Shown: positions 24,640 through 32,597 of the stretch, one piece after another | How the letters are laid out: the number at the start of each line of letters is the position of its first letter | How positions within the stretch are numbered: the first letter of the stretch is position 1 | Assembly (NCBI GenBank): GCA_964489405.1 | Contig: CAZAYL010000008.1 | Span: 1 to 41,609 of the forward strand | DNA length: 41,609 bases | Reading direction: 5' to 3' | Source of the DNA: CAKVOD01 sp964489405 | Lineage (GTDB): Bacteria > Bacillota > Clostridia > Christensenellales > UBA1242 | Translations under genes and position numbers: made by a program | Notes under the pieces: generated by a model | What the model saw: the letters and a program-made list of their open reading frames with translations, nothing else | The model's database searches: none | Told to the model about the DNA's origin: nothing

Positions 24640-24693
24640 CAAAATGCCGAATAAATATTTTTGTTTTGGAAATAATGATCGAGAGGTTCAAGA

Positions 24694-25464
24694 ATGATAA
24701 CAAAAGTAATAATTTGCGGTATCGACACTTCACAACTGCCCAAATATACTAGCGCCGAACAAATTGAAATGCTAACTCTCGCGCAAAATGGCAATGAACA
24801 AATGAAAACTAAATTCATTTATGGTAATCTACGACTTGTTTTAAGCGTTATGCATCGTTTTTTGAATAGATATCCCAATGCAGAAGATTTGTTTCAAGTC
24901 GGCACCATAGGACTAATAAAGGCGATTGACAATTTTGATATGACTCTAAATCTCAAATTTTCAACATATGCCGTTCCAATGATAATCGGCGAAATACGCC
25001 GTTTTCTCCGTGACAACAATTGTGTCCGCGTTACACGCAGTATGCGCGACCTTGCTTATCAAGCGCTGAAAATGCGCGACAAACTCGAAGGAAAATTTAA
25101 CCGCGAACCTACAATTGAAGAAATAGCCAAAGAACTAAATCAGAGTTTCAAAGCAGTTTCAATCGCACTCGACGCAATCAACGAGCCGATGAGTTTATAC
25201 GACCCAATCTACAACGACGACAGCGACACAATTTCATTGATGGAACAAGTAAGTGATAATTCTTGCAATGAAGATGACTTTTCTACTAAAGTTTCCATAA
25301 AAGAAGCACTAAAAACACTTCCCGCAAAAGAACGTGAAATTTTAGAAATGCGCTACTTTATGGGCAAAACGCAAATCGAAATTAGTAAGAAAGTCGGCAT
25401 ATCGCAAGCGCAAGTTAGCCGACTTGAAAAGAACGCTCTCCAAATTGTTCGTCGTGCCCTTTGA
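24694..25464 (+). CDS. sigG: Sporulation sigma factor SigG
   Basis: A 256-residue sigma factor. The N-terminal KVIICGIDTSQLPKYT matches the SigG-specific start, absent from SigF. Region 2 reads LRLVLSVMHRFLNRYPNAEDLFQVGTIGLIKAIDNFD with PMIIGEIRRFLRDN, region 3 has KLNREPT-like FNREPTIEEIAKEL, and region 4 ends KKVGISQAQVSRLEKNAL. SigG controls late forespore genes. GAGAGG (24681-24686) precedes the ATG. In Bacillus and most clostridia sigG follows sigE on the same strand; here it is divergent from spoIIGA-sigE. Confidence 0.94.
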   Translation: MITKVIICGIDTSQLPKYTSAEQIEMLTLAQNGNEQMKTKFIYGNLRLVLSVMHRFLNRYPNAEDLFQVGTIGLIKAIDNFDMTLNLKFSTYAVPMIIGEIRRFLRDNNCVRVTRSMRDLAYQALKMRDKLEGKFNREPTIEEIAKELNQSFKAVSIALDAINEPMSLYDPIYNDDSDTISLMEQVSDNSCNEDDFSTKVSIKEALKTLPAKEREILEMRYFMGKTQIEISKKVGISQAQVSRLEKNALQIVRRAL

Positions 25465-25567
25465 TTTTTTCTACTATAATTTTAGGATAAAAACTTATCC
25501 ATTTTTGTTTTGAATTATTTTTATTACGTGAAATAGAAATTTAGTTTAATAAAGTTATTATTAGTCT

Positions 25568-25610
25568 CATAACATTTTTGGGGAACCAAATTTGTTATGG
25601 TACTTTTTTT
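25568..25610 (+). terminator. Terminator after sigG
   Basis: CATAACA (25568-25574) pairs with TGTTATG (25593-25599), with TTGG and CCAA pairing inside; TACTTTTTTT follows. Confidence 0.65.
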
Positions 25611-25680
25611 ATAGTCCTAATGTCAATGATGTTTTCACACAAAAACTGATTACAAATGCTGAAAAAAATGCTAAAACATA

Positions 25681-25709
25681 TTGAAATTTTTATTTTTTAA
25701 TGCTATAAT
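25681..25709 (+). promoter_or_regulatory. Sigma-A promoter of nfeD-floA
   Basis: TTGAAA and TATAAT with a 17-nt spacer, 22 nt before the nfeD start codon; AAAGGAG lies in between. Confidence 0.75.
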
Positions 25710-25731
25710 ATACGCAAAAGGAGAGAAAAGT

Positions 25732-26250
25732 ATGTTTTGGGACGAAATAGTTTCACTTTTTACGGAAATAAATGTTGTTCCTGCAATCTTGTTGACTTTA
25801 GGGCTTATTCTTTGTATAATAGAGATGTTTGTCCCAGGGTTTGGTGCCTTTGGCATTAGTGGCATTGTTTGTCTACTCGGCGGGATTGTCGCCAAAATGC
25901 TTTATGGTGGAACGATTACGCAAATGATTGCTTTGATTGTCATTTTTGCAGTCATTTTGCTCATAATGTTCGGCATCGCAGTTTGGTCGGCGAAACGTGG
26001 TTTAATTAGTCGTTCGCCAATAATTTTGAAAGAAACTGCATTGCCCGAGAATTATGCTGAAGTTGACAAATCTTTGCAGAAGCTCAAAGGGAAAGAGGGG
26101 TTGACTGTAACAGTTTGTAGACCGTGTGGAACAATCCAAATCGACGATAAGTATTACGACGCAAGTTCAGTTGACGAATATCTTGGCAAAGGAACACTCG
26201 TCAAAGTCGTTGAAGTCGACGGAGAGCAAATTTATATTCAAAAAGTTTAA
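25732..26250 (+). CDS. NfeD-like membrane protein
   Basis: A 172-residue protein with three to four membrane helices in residues 14-90 (AILLTLGLILCIIEMFVPGFGAFGISGIVCLL is the NfeD family core) and a C-terminal OB-fold domain (KGKEGLTVTVCRPCGTIQIDDKYYDA to VKVVEVDGEQIYIQ). NfeD proteins are partners of flotillins and help organise membrane microdomains. The short form without a protease domain corresponds to Bacillus YqeZ's C-terminal half or YuaF. The ATG at 25732 follows AAAGGAG; the frame is open slightly further upstream but overlaps the promoter. floA is 27 bp downstream in the same unit. Confidence 0.92.
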   Translation: MFWDEIVSLFTEINVVPAILLTLGLILCIIEMFVPGFGAFGISGIVCLLGGIVAKMLYGGTITQMIALIVIFAVILLIMFGIAVWSAKRGLISRSPIILKETALPENYAEVDKSLQKLKGKEGLTVTVCRPCGTIQIDDKYYDASSVDEYLGKGTLVKVVEVDGEQIYIQKV

Positions 26251-26277
26251 TACATACTTTGTTTTAATAAGGAGAAA

Positions 26278-27333
26278 ATGATGATTACAAATTTATTGGC
26301 AGGAATGCCGTCTTGGGCGTATTGGTTAATTGCACTTGGCGTTTTGATTGTAATTGCAGTAGTTATTTGTTTACTACTACCGTTTGGGTTATGGTTTAGA
26401 GCGCTTGTGTCAGGCGCACACATTTCAATGGCGCGAATGATTGGTATGAAATTTAGACAAGTTGATATACATATGATTGTCAATGCGTACATAAGTGCGC
26501 GCAAAGCTGGTCTTAACCTTTCTTGTAACGAACTTGAAGCACATTATATGGCAGGTGGGGACGTCAATAAGGTCGTTGATGCATTGATATCAGCGCATAG
26601 TGCGAAAATTCCACTTGACGTCGATACTGCTAAAGCAATTGACCTTGCAGGGCGTGATGTTCACGAAGCAATTAAAAGTACTGTAAAGCCAAAGATTATT
26701 GAATCAGGCGTCATCGCCGCCATTTCTAAAGACGGTATTGAGTTGCGAGTCAAAGTTAGAGTTACAGTAAAGACTAACATTAGCCGTTTGATTGGTGGCG
26801 CTGGAGAAGAAACAATTCTCGCTCGTGTCGGCGAAGGTATTGTTACCACAGTCGGCGAGAAAGATTATCGTACGATTCTAGAGAAACCCGATTTGATTTC
26901 ACAAACGGTTCAAAGCAAGAATCTCGATACTGGGACTGCGTTCGAAATTATTTCCATTGACGTCGCAGACATAGATGTTGGTAAGAATGTTGGTGCTCAA
27001 CTTTCGATTGACCAAGCTGAAGCGGAAAAGAAAGTTGCTCAAGCAAAAGCTGAGGAAGCAAAAGCAGCTGCAGAAGCAGAAGAAAAGAAGATGATTGCAG
27101 AGACGCAAAGAATGCGTGCACAAGTCGTCCTTGCTGAAGCCGAACTGCCAAAAGCGATGGCGGATGCGTTCCGTCAAGGTCAGCTCGGAATTATGGACTA
27201 TTATCGTATGCAGAATTTGCAAGCGGATACAACTATGCGAAAATCAATCGCAGGTCCAAGTGATAATAAAGACGTCAATGATAAAGAAAACAAACGAAGA
27301 AAAGAGCAAAAACCTGATAGCATTGACGACTGA
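26278..27333 (+). CDS. floA: Flotillin-like protein FloA
   Basis: A 351-residue protein. One N-terminal membrane hairpin (about 13-43) is followed by a conserved central region with SGAHISMARMIGMKFRQVD, EAHYMAGGDVNKVVDALISA, LAGRDVHEAI and GVIAAISKDGIELRVKVRVTVKTNI, all FloA (YqfA) features, and an Ala/Glu-rich coiled coil (about 240-275). FloA scaffolds functional membrane microdomains. AAGGAG is three bases from the first ATG and six from the second, so translation may start at the second. It forms an operon with nfeD and sits upstream of yqfC-yqfD as in Bacillus. Confidence 0.96.
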   Translation: MMITNLLAGMPSWAYWLIALGVLIVIAVVICLLLPFGLWFRALVSGAHISMARMIGMKFRQVDIHMIVNAYISARKAGLNLSCNELEAHYMAGGDVNKVVDALISAHSAKIPLDVDTAKAIDLAGRDVHEAIKSTVKPKIIESGVIAAISKDGIELRVKVRVTVKTNISRLIGGAGEETILARVGEGIVTTVGEKDYRTILEKPDLISQTVQSKNLDTGTAFEIISIDVADIDVGKNVGAQLSIDQAEAEKKVAQAKAEEAKAAAEAEEKKMIAETQRMRAQVVLAEAELPKAMADAFRQGQLGIMDYYRMQNLQADTTMRKSIAGPSDNKDVNDKENKRRKEQKPDSIDD

Positions 27334-27355
27334 TGAGATTTGAATATGGAAAACT

Positions 27356-27386
27356 AAAAATGCGCGAAAATATCCGCGCATTTTTT
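27356..27386 (+). terminator. Terminator of nfeD-floA
   Basis: AAAAATGCGCG pairs with CGCGCATTTTT around an 8-nt loop and ends in TTTTTT. Confidence 0.9.
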
Positions 27387-27440
27387 AATTTCGGTTCTTT
27401 AGTCACTAAATTGAATGAAAAAATTTGCAAATATTTTTTG

Positions 27441-27480
27441 AAAACTGTTGTATAATAATTAAAAATGTTGTATAATGATT
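27441..27480 (+). promoter_or_regulatory. Tandemly duplicated promoter segment
   Basis: TGTTGTATAAT followed by (A/G)ATTA occurs twice, 20 bp apart, giving TATAAT boxes at 27451-27456 and 27471-27476. The second box has TTGTAT 17 nt upstream, inside the first copy. Confidence 0.55.
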
Positions 27481-27548
27481 ACAAATAAAAACAAAGTATT
27501 CGAAATATTAGTTTTGCACAAAAATTAATCAAAGGAGTGAATAAATTT

Positions 27549-28004
27549 ATGTCAGCAGTATGGTATGCAATTATTGCAGTCGCATTGTTATTTTTGATAA
27601 TTGCGCTACTTAATAGCCGTTTTTATACAAAACAAGGCAAAAAGGATAAGAAGCCAAAAGATAAGAAACCGAAAGAGAAAAAGGAAAAGGTTAAAAAAGA
27701 TAAAGCAATAATAGGAAAGAAAGAAAAATCATCTTCAAAGTTTGTGCGCCCGCGTGATTTAATCAAACAAAAAGAAGCACAAAAAGAGGCGGAAAAGGCG
27801 AAACAACAAGCGGAACTCGACGCAATGCCGAAAGAGCCAGAACTTGGCGAAGGGGAAAGCGACAACCCAAATTTTACGGAACCTCGCCTAAATAATACGA
27901 ATGATAATGTCGAAAAAAAAGAAGAAACAATCGCCGACGAAATTAAACGCTTGTCTCCTGAAATGAAAGCACTTATATTCGGAGACGCTTTAGATAAAAA
28001 ATAA
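27549..28004 (+). CDS. Small single-pass membrane protein with Lys-rich region, unknown
   Basis: A 151-residue protein. A membrane helix (about 2-24, WYAIIAVALLFLIIALL) is followed by a very Lys-rich repeat-like segment (DKKPKDKKPKEKKEK at about 36-50), an Ala/Glu/Lys helical part (about 75-95) and an acidic C-terminus ending LSPEMKALIFGDALDKK. AAAGGAG at 27531-27537 serves the ATG at 27549; an in-frame GTG at 27537 overlaps that site and is not used. No family recognised. The conserved-looking end motif suggests a short interaction site. Confidence 0.7.
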   Translation: MSAVWYAIIAVALLFLIIALLNSRFYTKQGKKDKKPKDKKPKEKKEKVKKDKAIIGKKEKSSSKFVRPRDLIKQKEAQKEAEKAKQQAELDAMPKEPELGEGESDNPNFTEPRLNNTNDNVEKKEETIADEIKRLSPEMKALIFGDALDKK

Positions 28005-28115
28005 TAAATTGCTCTATTTTGTTAATTTAGCAAAGAGTGAGTAAATTAGATGCTATTTTAAGAAAGTCTCAGTTATTTTCTTGTGTATACAAATAAAAGA
28101 TAAGGAGGAAGGAAT

Positions 28116-28457
28116 ATGTTTTGTCCAAAGTGTGGGAGCGAAAACGACCCCAACGACAACTATTGTAGGTTTTGTGGCTCAGAATTGCATACTAGTGATT
28201 CGAACACAAATAATGTTTCTCAAAATAAGAAAAACAGTTCAAATGCAGTTTCAGGGTTTGTTTGTAGTCTTATTGGGATGTTCATTTTTGGTTTTTTGTG
28301 TATTATCGGCTTGATTTTGAGCAAAAAGGCATTAAATGAAGCAAAGGAAACAGGCGCGCCAACAGGGCTTGCAACAGCGGGTTTTGTGCTTGGAATTATT
28401 GGAACAATTTTTTGGGTTATGTGTGTTTTTATTATCAGTGATATAATGTATCTTTAA
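28116..28457 (+). CDS. Zinc-ribbon DUF4190-like membrane protein
   Basis: A 113-residue protein. An N-terminal zinc ribbon with CPKCGSEND and CRFCGSEL (Cys3, Cys6, Cys18, Cys21) is followed by a Ser/Asn linker and two membrane helices (about 44-66 and 85-110) separated by LSKKALNEAKETGAPTGLATAGFVLG, which matches the DUF4190 pattern. AAGGAGGAAGG precedes the start. Such proteins are common in Firmicutes and their function is unknown. Confidence 0.85.
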   Translation: MFCPKCGSENDPNDNYCRFCGSELHTSDSNTNNVSQNKKNSSNAVSGFVCSLIGMFIFGFLCIIGLILSKKALNEAKETGAPTGLATAGFVLGIIGTIFWVMCVFIISDIMYL

Positions 28458-28576
28458 TTCTAAAAGTGGATTTGCGCGTTATATGGGTTTATTCATTTAT
28501 GCAATGATGCAAAATTGTTGAGATGGTATGAATTATTAGTTAAATAATATCGTATTATGTCTAGTTGACTCGATTT

Positions 28577-28599
28577 ATCTAGTTGACTAGATTTTTTTT
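28577..28599 (+). terminator. Intrinsic terminator before yqfC
   Basis: ATCTAG-TTGA-CTAGAT followed by eight T. A related half-site TAGTTGACT occurs just upstream. Confidence 0.75.
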
Positions 28600-28669
28600 G
28601 TAATGCGTTTTGTTGCATATGTTTTACACTAAAATCATTAAATATTAGTATAGAATGGAGAATAATTGT

Positions 28670-28909
28670 ATGGAAGTTGTGGAGTATTTCAAGAAAGACA
28701 TTTTTGAACTAGAATACAAGTGCTATTTTACAAAATCATACCTATATCTTATGGGGGGAAAAAAGCTTTTGCTTTGTACAAGTGATGAAATTGTCATTTT
28801 GCTCAAACGAAACAAATTCCAAATTATTGGTACAAATCTTGCAATAGAAGAACTTGCAAAAAGGGAAATTCGCATAAGTGGCAATATCAAATGTATAAAT
28901 ATTTTGTAG
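28670..28909 (+). CDS. yqfC: Sporulation protein YqfC
   Basis: A 79-residue protein. The pattern VVEYFKKDIFELEYKCYF, LYLMGGKKLLLCTSDEIVILLKRNKFQIIGTNLAIEEL and IRISGNIKCI matches YabP/YqfC family proteins, small beta-rich sporulation proteins made under SigE. Position directly before yqfD confirms the call. An ATG at 28655 overlaps GGAG (28657-28660), which is nine bases before the ATG at 28670; the latter is taken as start. Confidence 0.87.
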   Translation: MEVVEYFKKDIFELEYKCYFTKSYLYLMGGKKLLLCTSDEIVILLKRNKFQIIGTNLAIEELAKREIRISGNIKCINIL

Positions 28910-28917
28910 AGGTGGCT

Positions 28918-30015
28918 ATGAATAAAATAAAATGTAGAGTAATTGGCAACTCTCCCCAAAATTTTATTAATGCATTATATAATAGAAATATCACAATATA
29001 CAATTTACAAATAAAAGATAAAGAAATGGTATTTAGTATTGAATATAAGTATTTTGATTCGGTACAAAAATTATTTAGCCAAATAAATTATAAAATTGAA
29101 GTCATTTCCGCCCCAAAATTTTCGACATTCAAAGGTTTTTTAAAAAGTAGTGTTGGCGTATTGCTTGCGTTTGCCATTGTCGTGATAGGTTTGTCGTATT
29201 ATTCCGCCCGTATTTGGCAATACCGTATATATGGACTTAATAATATAAAAAACGAAGAAATAGTGCAAGTTCTTAACAAAATCGGAGCTAAAAAAGGCAC
29301 TACAAAATCAACAGTTGATTTAAATGCCCTTTCAGTTGCGTTGATGAGAAATATTGACAACATCGCACTTTGTTCAGCCAATTTTGTCGGGACAACACTT
29401 GTCATAACTATTAGCGAAAAAATCGACAATTCTGCATTACTTGGAGAATATGCTCCAATTGTTGCGCAATGTTCGTGCATAATCACAAAAATCATCACAA
29501 CAGCAGGCACGGCCCTTGTCAATGTCGGGGACAAAGTGGCAAAAGGACAAACAATAATCGCTAATTACATCGTCGACTCAAACGGCGCACGTATCCCAAG
29601 TAAAGCGCGCGGGGAAATTTCATTTGATGCATATTATACATTTTCAAAAACCTACTACACAAATATTACAAAACTTGAGCGCACTGGTAAAATCCAAAAG
29701 TTTGTGTCAGTTGAAAGTAGACAAAAAGATGCTTGCAAGTTCACTAAATATGAAGTCGAAACAAAAACATACTATCTTTCAAAAATTATTCCGATGAAAA
29801 TTATAGAAACAATATATTACGAATTGAACGAAATACAATATCCCATTGACATTGAAAAAGATGTGCAAAAACTGGTAGAAATTACAAAAAATGAGGCAAA
29901 GAATATTCACAATATAAAAGATTTTAAAGAAGAAATTGTCAATATAGTTCCCACACAAGACGGCGGGAAACAAATCTCAGTAACATATAAGGTGAATGAA
30001 AATATGGTTTTTTGA
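28918..30015 (+). CDS. yqfD: Sporulation protein YqfD
   Basis: A 365-residue protein. A short N-terminal region (CRVIGNSPQNFINALYNRNI) is followed by one membrane helix (about 76-96) and an extracytoplasmic part with GLNNIKNEEIVQVLNKIGAKKG, ALSVALMRNIDNIALCSANFVGTTLVITISE and VNVGDKVAKGQTIIANYIVDSNG, characteristic of the YqfD/SpoIV-type family. It is made in sporulation; Bacillus YqfD depends on SigE. A GAGGTGG site fixes the ATG at 28918, eight bases after the yqfC stop. In most relatives phoH and pgpH follow, but here ybeY does. Confidence 0.93.
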   Translation: MNKIKCRVIGNSPQNFINALYNRNITIYNLQIKDKEMVFSIEYKYFDSVQKLFSQINYKIEVISAPKFSTFKGFLKSSVGVLLAFAIVVIGLSYYSARIWQYRIYGLNNIKNEEIVQVLNKIGAKKGTTKSTVDLNALSVALMRNIDNIALCSANFVGTTLVITISEKIDNSALLGEYAPIVAQCSCIITKIITTAGTALVNVGDKVAKGQTIIANYIVDSNGARIPSKARGEISFDAYYTFSKTYYTNITKLERTGKIQKFVSVESRQKDACKFTKYEVETKTYYLSKIIPMKIIETIYYELNEIQYPIDIEKDVQKLVEITKNEAKNIHNIKDFKEEIVNIVPTQDGGKQISVTYKVNENMVF

Positions 30016-30066
30016 TTTTTTATTGCTCTCAAAAAAAATAAAATACAAAAAAATTACTAAAAGTGA

Positions 30067-30095
30067 TTGTCTTAATTAAAAAAATATTGTATAAT
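30067..30095 (+). promoter_or_regulatory. Sigma-A promoter of ybeY-era
   Basis: TTGTCT and TATAAT with a 17-nt spacer, 62 nt before the ybeY start codon. The leader holds AAAGGAG (30101-30107), which can pair with CCTTT ten bases on and is not near a start codon. Confidence 0.65.
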
Positions 30096-30157
30096 TAATC
30101 AAAGGAGAAAAAACCTTTCAACCAAAAATAAAAAAATGCAATCAAATGGGGTAATAT

Positions 30158-30640
30158 ATGTTCAAAATTAATAATGAAAATGGCTACCAAATTAAAGAAG
30201 AACTTATTCAAAAATCATCTAAAGCTTTGTCAAAAATAGTTGGACAAAACAATAAAAAATTTTATGCCATCTTAAATTTTGTTGATGTTGAAACTATACA
30301 CGAAATGAATAAAGAATTTCGCGACAAAGACCGTCCAACTGATGTATTGTCCTTTAGAATGCTTGAAAATGGTTTGCGAACTAAAATAAACAAAAAAAAT
30401 TACCCATTCGATTACGATAGGGAAGAAAAGAAAGTGTTCATTGGCGAAATATTCATTTGTTACGACGTCGCAGTCTCGCAAAGTCAAGAATATGGGCATT
30501 CCCTTGATCGTGAAATTTGTTTTTTGAGCGTTCACGGACTCTTGCATTTGCTAGGGCTTGACCACGAAGCAGAATTTGAAAGAGCAATTATGTTTGACTT
30601 GCAAGATAAAACTATGGAAAGAATGAAATTGGAGAGATAA
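30158..30640 (+). CDS. ybeY: Endoribonuclease YbeY
   Basis: A 160-residue metalloprotein with the family signature HGLLHLLGLDH: His126, His130 and His136 hold the zinc. RDKDRPTDVLSFRM and FIGEIFICYDVAVSQSQEYGHS complete the match. YbeY acts in 16S rRNA 3'-end maturation and 70S quality control. It is followed two bases later by era, a 16S-assembly GTPase. Confidence 0.95.
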   Translation: MFKINNENGYQIKEELIQKSSKALSKIVGQNNKKFYAILNFVDVETIHEMNKEFRDKDRPTDVLSFRMLENGLRTKINKKNYPFDYDREEKKVFIGEIFICYDVAVSQSQEYGHSLDREICFLSVHGLLHLLGLDHEAEFERAIMFDLQDKTMERMKLER

Positions 30641-30641
30641 A

Positions 30642-31538
30642 ATGGAATTTAAATCAGGATTTGTTGCGCTTATCGGATTGCCAAACGTTGGTAAATCGAC
30701 ACTCATCAATGCGTTACTCAAAAAGAAAGTGTCAATCGTTACGCCAAAACCACAAACAACGCGCAATAAAATTATGGGAGTCTATAACACACCTAATAGG
30801 CAAATCATATTTGTTGATACCCCAGGCATCCACAAACAAAAAAATGCACTTGATAGATTTATGAACAAAAGCGTAGAATCAGCAGTCGAGGATGTCAATC
30901 TCATATTAATTATCGTTGATGCGACAAAGGTTCTCTATGAGCAAATTTATACACCACTCAAGAAAATTGACGCAAAAAAAATACCAACATTTTTAGTCGT
31001 CAACAAAGTAGATGAATCTACGATTGAAAAAATCTATCCGCAAATTGAAAAGATTAAAGATGAAACAGCATTTAAAGAAATTGTCTTTATCTCAGCAAAG
31101 AAACGCCAAAATCTAGATATTTTACTTGAATTGATTGACCCATACTTGACAGATAACATAAAATATTATCAAGATGAAGATTTGGATGATAAAAAAATTA
31201 ACAACTTCATCGTCAGTGAAATTATTCGTGAAAAAGCGCTATATCTTATTCGCGAGGAAATCCCACACGGCATCGGCGTTAAAGTCGAAACTATGGAGCG
31301 TAATGGCAAAATGTTAAACATTTCAGCCACAATTTATTGTGAAAAACAATCGCATAAAGCAATCATCATTGGCAAAAATGGGCAAATGCTCAAAGATATA
31401 GGCACACGTGCGCGCCAAGAACTTGAAAAAATTTATGATACGAAAATTTTTCTCGAACTTTGGGTCAAAGTTAAAGAGAATTGGAAAGATAGTACAGGTT
31501 TACTAAACGAACTTGGTTTTACAGATGACGACATATAA
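30642..31538 (+). CDS. era: GTPase Era
   Basis: A 298-residue GTPase: G1 GLPNVGKS at 12-19, G2 TTRNKI, G3 DTPG near 59, G4 NKVD near 122, and a C-terminal KH domain with IIIGKNGQMLKDIG near 242-255. Era binds the 3' end of 16S rRNA and checks small-subunit assembly. Its start lies one base after ybeY. Length and order are typical. Confidence 0.97.
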   Translation: MEFKSGFVALIGLPNVGKSTLINALLKKKVSIVTPKPQTTRNKIMGVYNTPNRQIIFVDTPGIHKQKNALDRFMNKSVESAVEDVNLILIIVDATKVLYEQIYTPLKKIDAKKIPTFLVVNKVDESTIEKIYPQIEKIKDETAFKEIVFISAKKRQNLDILLELIDPYLTDNIKYYQDEDLDDKKINNFIVSEIIREKALYLIREEIPHGIGVKVETMERNGKMLNISATIYCEKQSHKAIIIGKNGQMLKDIGTRARQELEKIYDTKIFLELWVKVKENWKDSTGLLNELGFTDDDI

Positions 31539-31652
31539 TCACGCAAGCACGCAAGCGTTTGCCGATATCGATGAATTTCTCGCAAGGGTTAAGTAAAAAA
31601 TTAACCCGTATAAAAATCGATAAACAACAAAAAATAAATCGGAGGTAAAAAT

Positions 31653-31805
31653 ATGAACGAATTTGAATACTTTATAGAATTATTAGACAGAGCGTTCTAC
31701 AAAACAGGCAACATTGGGTATAGAAATCTCAAAAATGTGCTTGTGCACCCCGAATTGTTTCCGTTTTTATACGTGCAAGACGAAAAACAAAACACAAAGG
31801 ACTAA
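31653..31805 (+). CDS. Small YqzL-like protein
   Basis: A 50-residue ORF with a strong GGAGG site eight to twelve bases before its ATG, ending three bases before recO. The core LDRAFYKTGNIGYRNLK resembles the YqzL family, short proteins of unknown function that sit between era and recO in Bacillus. Position and the aromatic-x-x-TG-x-I pattern support this. Between era and this ORF a GGGTTAA/TTAACCC hairpin (31588-31610) is visible. Confidence 0.65.
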   Translation: MNEFEYFIELLDRAFYKTGNIGYRNLKNVLVHPELFPFLYVQDEKQNTKD

Positions 31806-31808
31806 GTT

Positions 31809-32513
31809 ATGGCAAAAGAATACAAGTGTGACGCAGTCGTAATCTACTCTGCCGATTACCGAGAGTATGACAGATTACTCACTCTCTATGCGCCAACATT
31901 TGGGGAAAAGAAGGTTATATTGCGCGGATGCAAGAAACCCACCGCGAAATTGCGATACGCAAGCACGCCACTTTTTTATGGCGAATTTGTGCTTGTCGAT
32001 GGTAAAGGGTACGACATTGTCAAAACCGTTGATAGCAAAAAAACTTTTTTTAATATCCCAAAGGATTATGAGAAATATCTTGACGCATGCAATATTTTAA
32101 AAATTGTCGACGCAAATGGGGAATATAGTAGTCCCCGTTTGCTTTTTATGCTATTGATTACATATTTGTCAATCATTGATATCGAAAATGCAAATCTTGA
32201 TGTCGCGACATCGAAATTTTTTGTTGAAATATTAAAAATGCAAGGATTAGGACTAAATACAACTAATTGCAATGCGTGTAATTGCCAATTTGACAATAAT
32301 GTGTTTTATGACCACGACTTTAGCTTCTTATGTGAAAATTGTCGTAGTCTAAAAAGTGAACAAATAAGTAGGGATATAATTGACACGATAAATACTATTC
32401 AAAATAATAAATTTATCCAACTTGCACAAATAACATTTGATGAAAAAGCGTTAAAATCAGCAAAAAGAATACTAAAAGAAATTATAAATCGACAATTTTT
32501 CTTAAATTTATAA
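31809..32513 (+). CDS. recO: DNA repair protein RecO
   Basis: A 234-residue protein. The N-terminal OB fold (CDAVVIYSADYREYDRLLTLY, GEKKVILRGCKK) is followed by a helical domain and a zinc site with CNACNC (about 157-162) and CENC near 176. RecO loads RecA onto SSB-coated DNA with RecR. Its position after era is conserved. It is probably co-transcribed with the small ORF before it. Confidence 0.94.
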   Translation: MAKEYKCDAVVIYSADYREYDRLLTLYAPTFGEKKVILRGCKKPTAKLRYASTPLFYGEFVLVDGKGYDIVKTVDSKKTFFNIPKDYEKYLDACNILKIVDANGEYSSPRLLFMLLITYLSIIDIENANLDVATSKFFVEILKMQGLGLNTTNCNACNCQFDNNVFYDHDFSFLCENCRSLKSEQISRDIIDTINTIQNNKFIQLAQITFDEKALKSAKRILKEIINRQFFLNL

Positions 32514-32597
32514 AAAAAATATCAAAAAAAAGGAATTTCGCGTCCTATAGTTGTATTATAACATTGAACGCGATTTTTAGGAGAAAAAAGGCATTAG

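Noticed and set aside
24649..24677. SigF/SigG-type promoter for sigG (GAATA, 14 nt, GGAAATAATG)
   Set aside because: The -10 fits the consensus, but transcription would start inside the ribosome binding site, and the spacer is one base short.
30101..30119. AAAGGAG site masked by a hairpin before ybeY, possible attenuator
   Set aside because: There is no start codon at a proper distance and the stem is only five base pairs.
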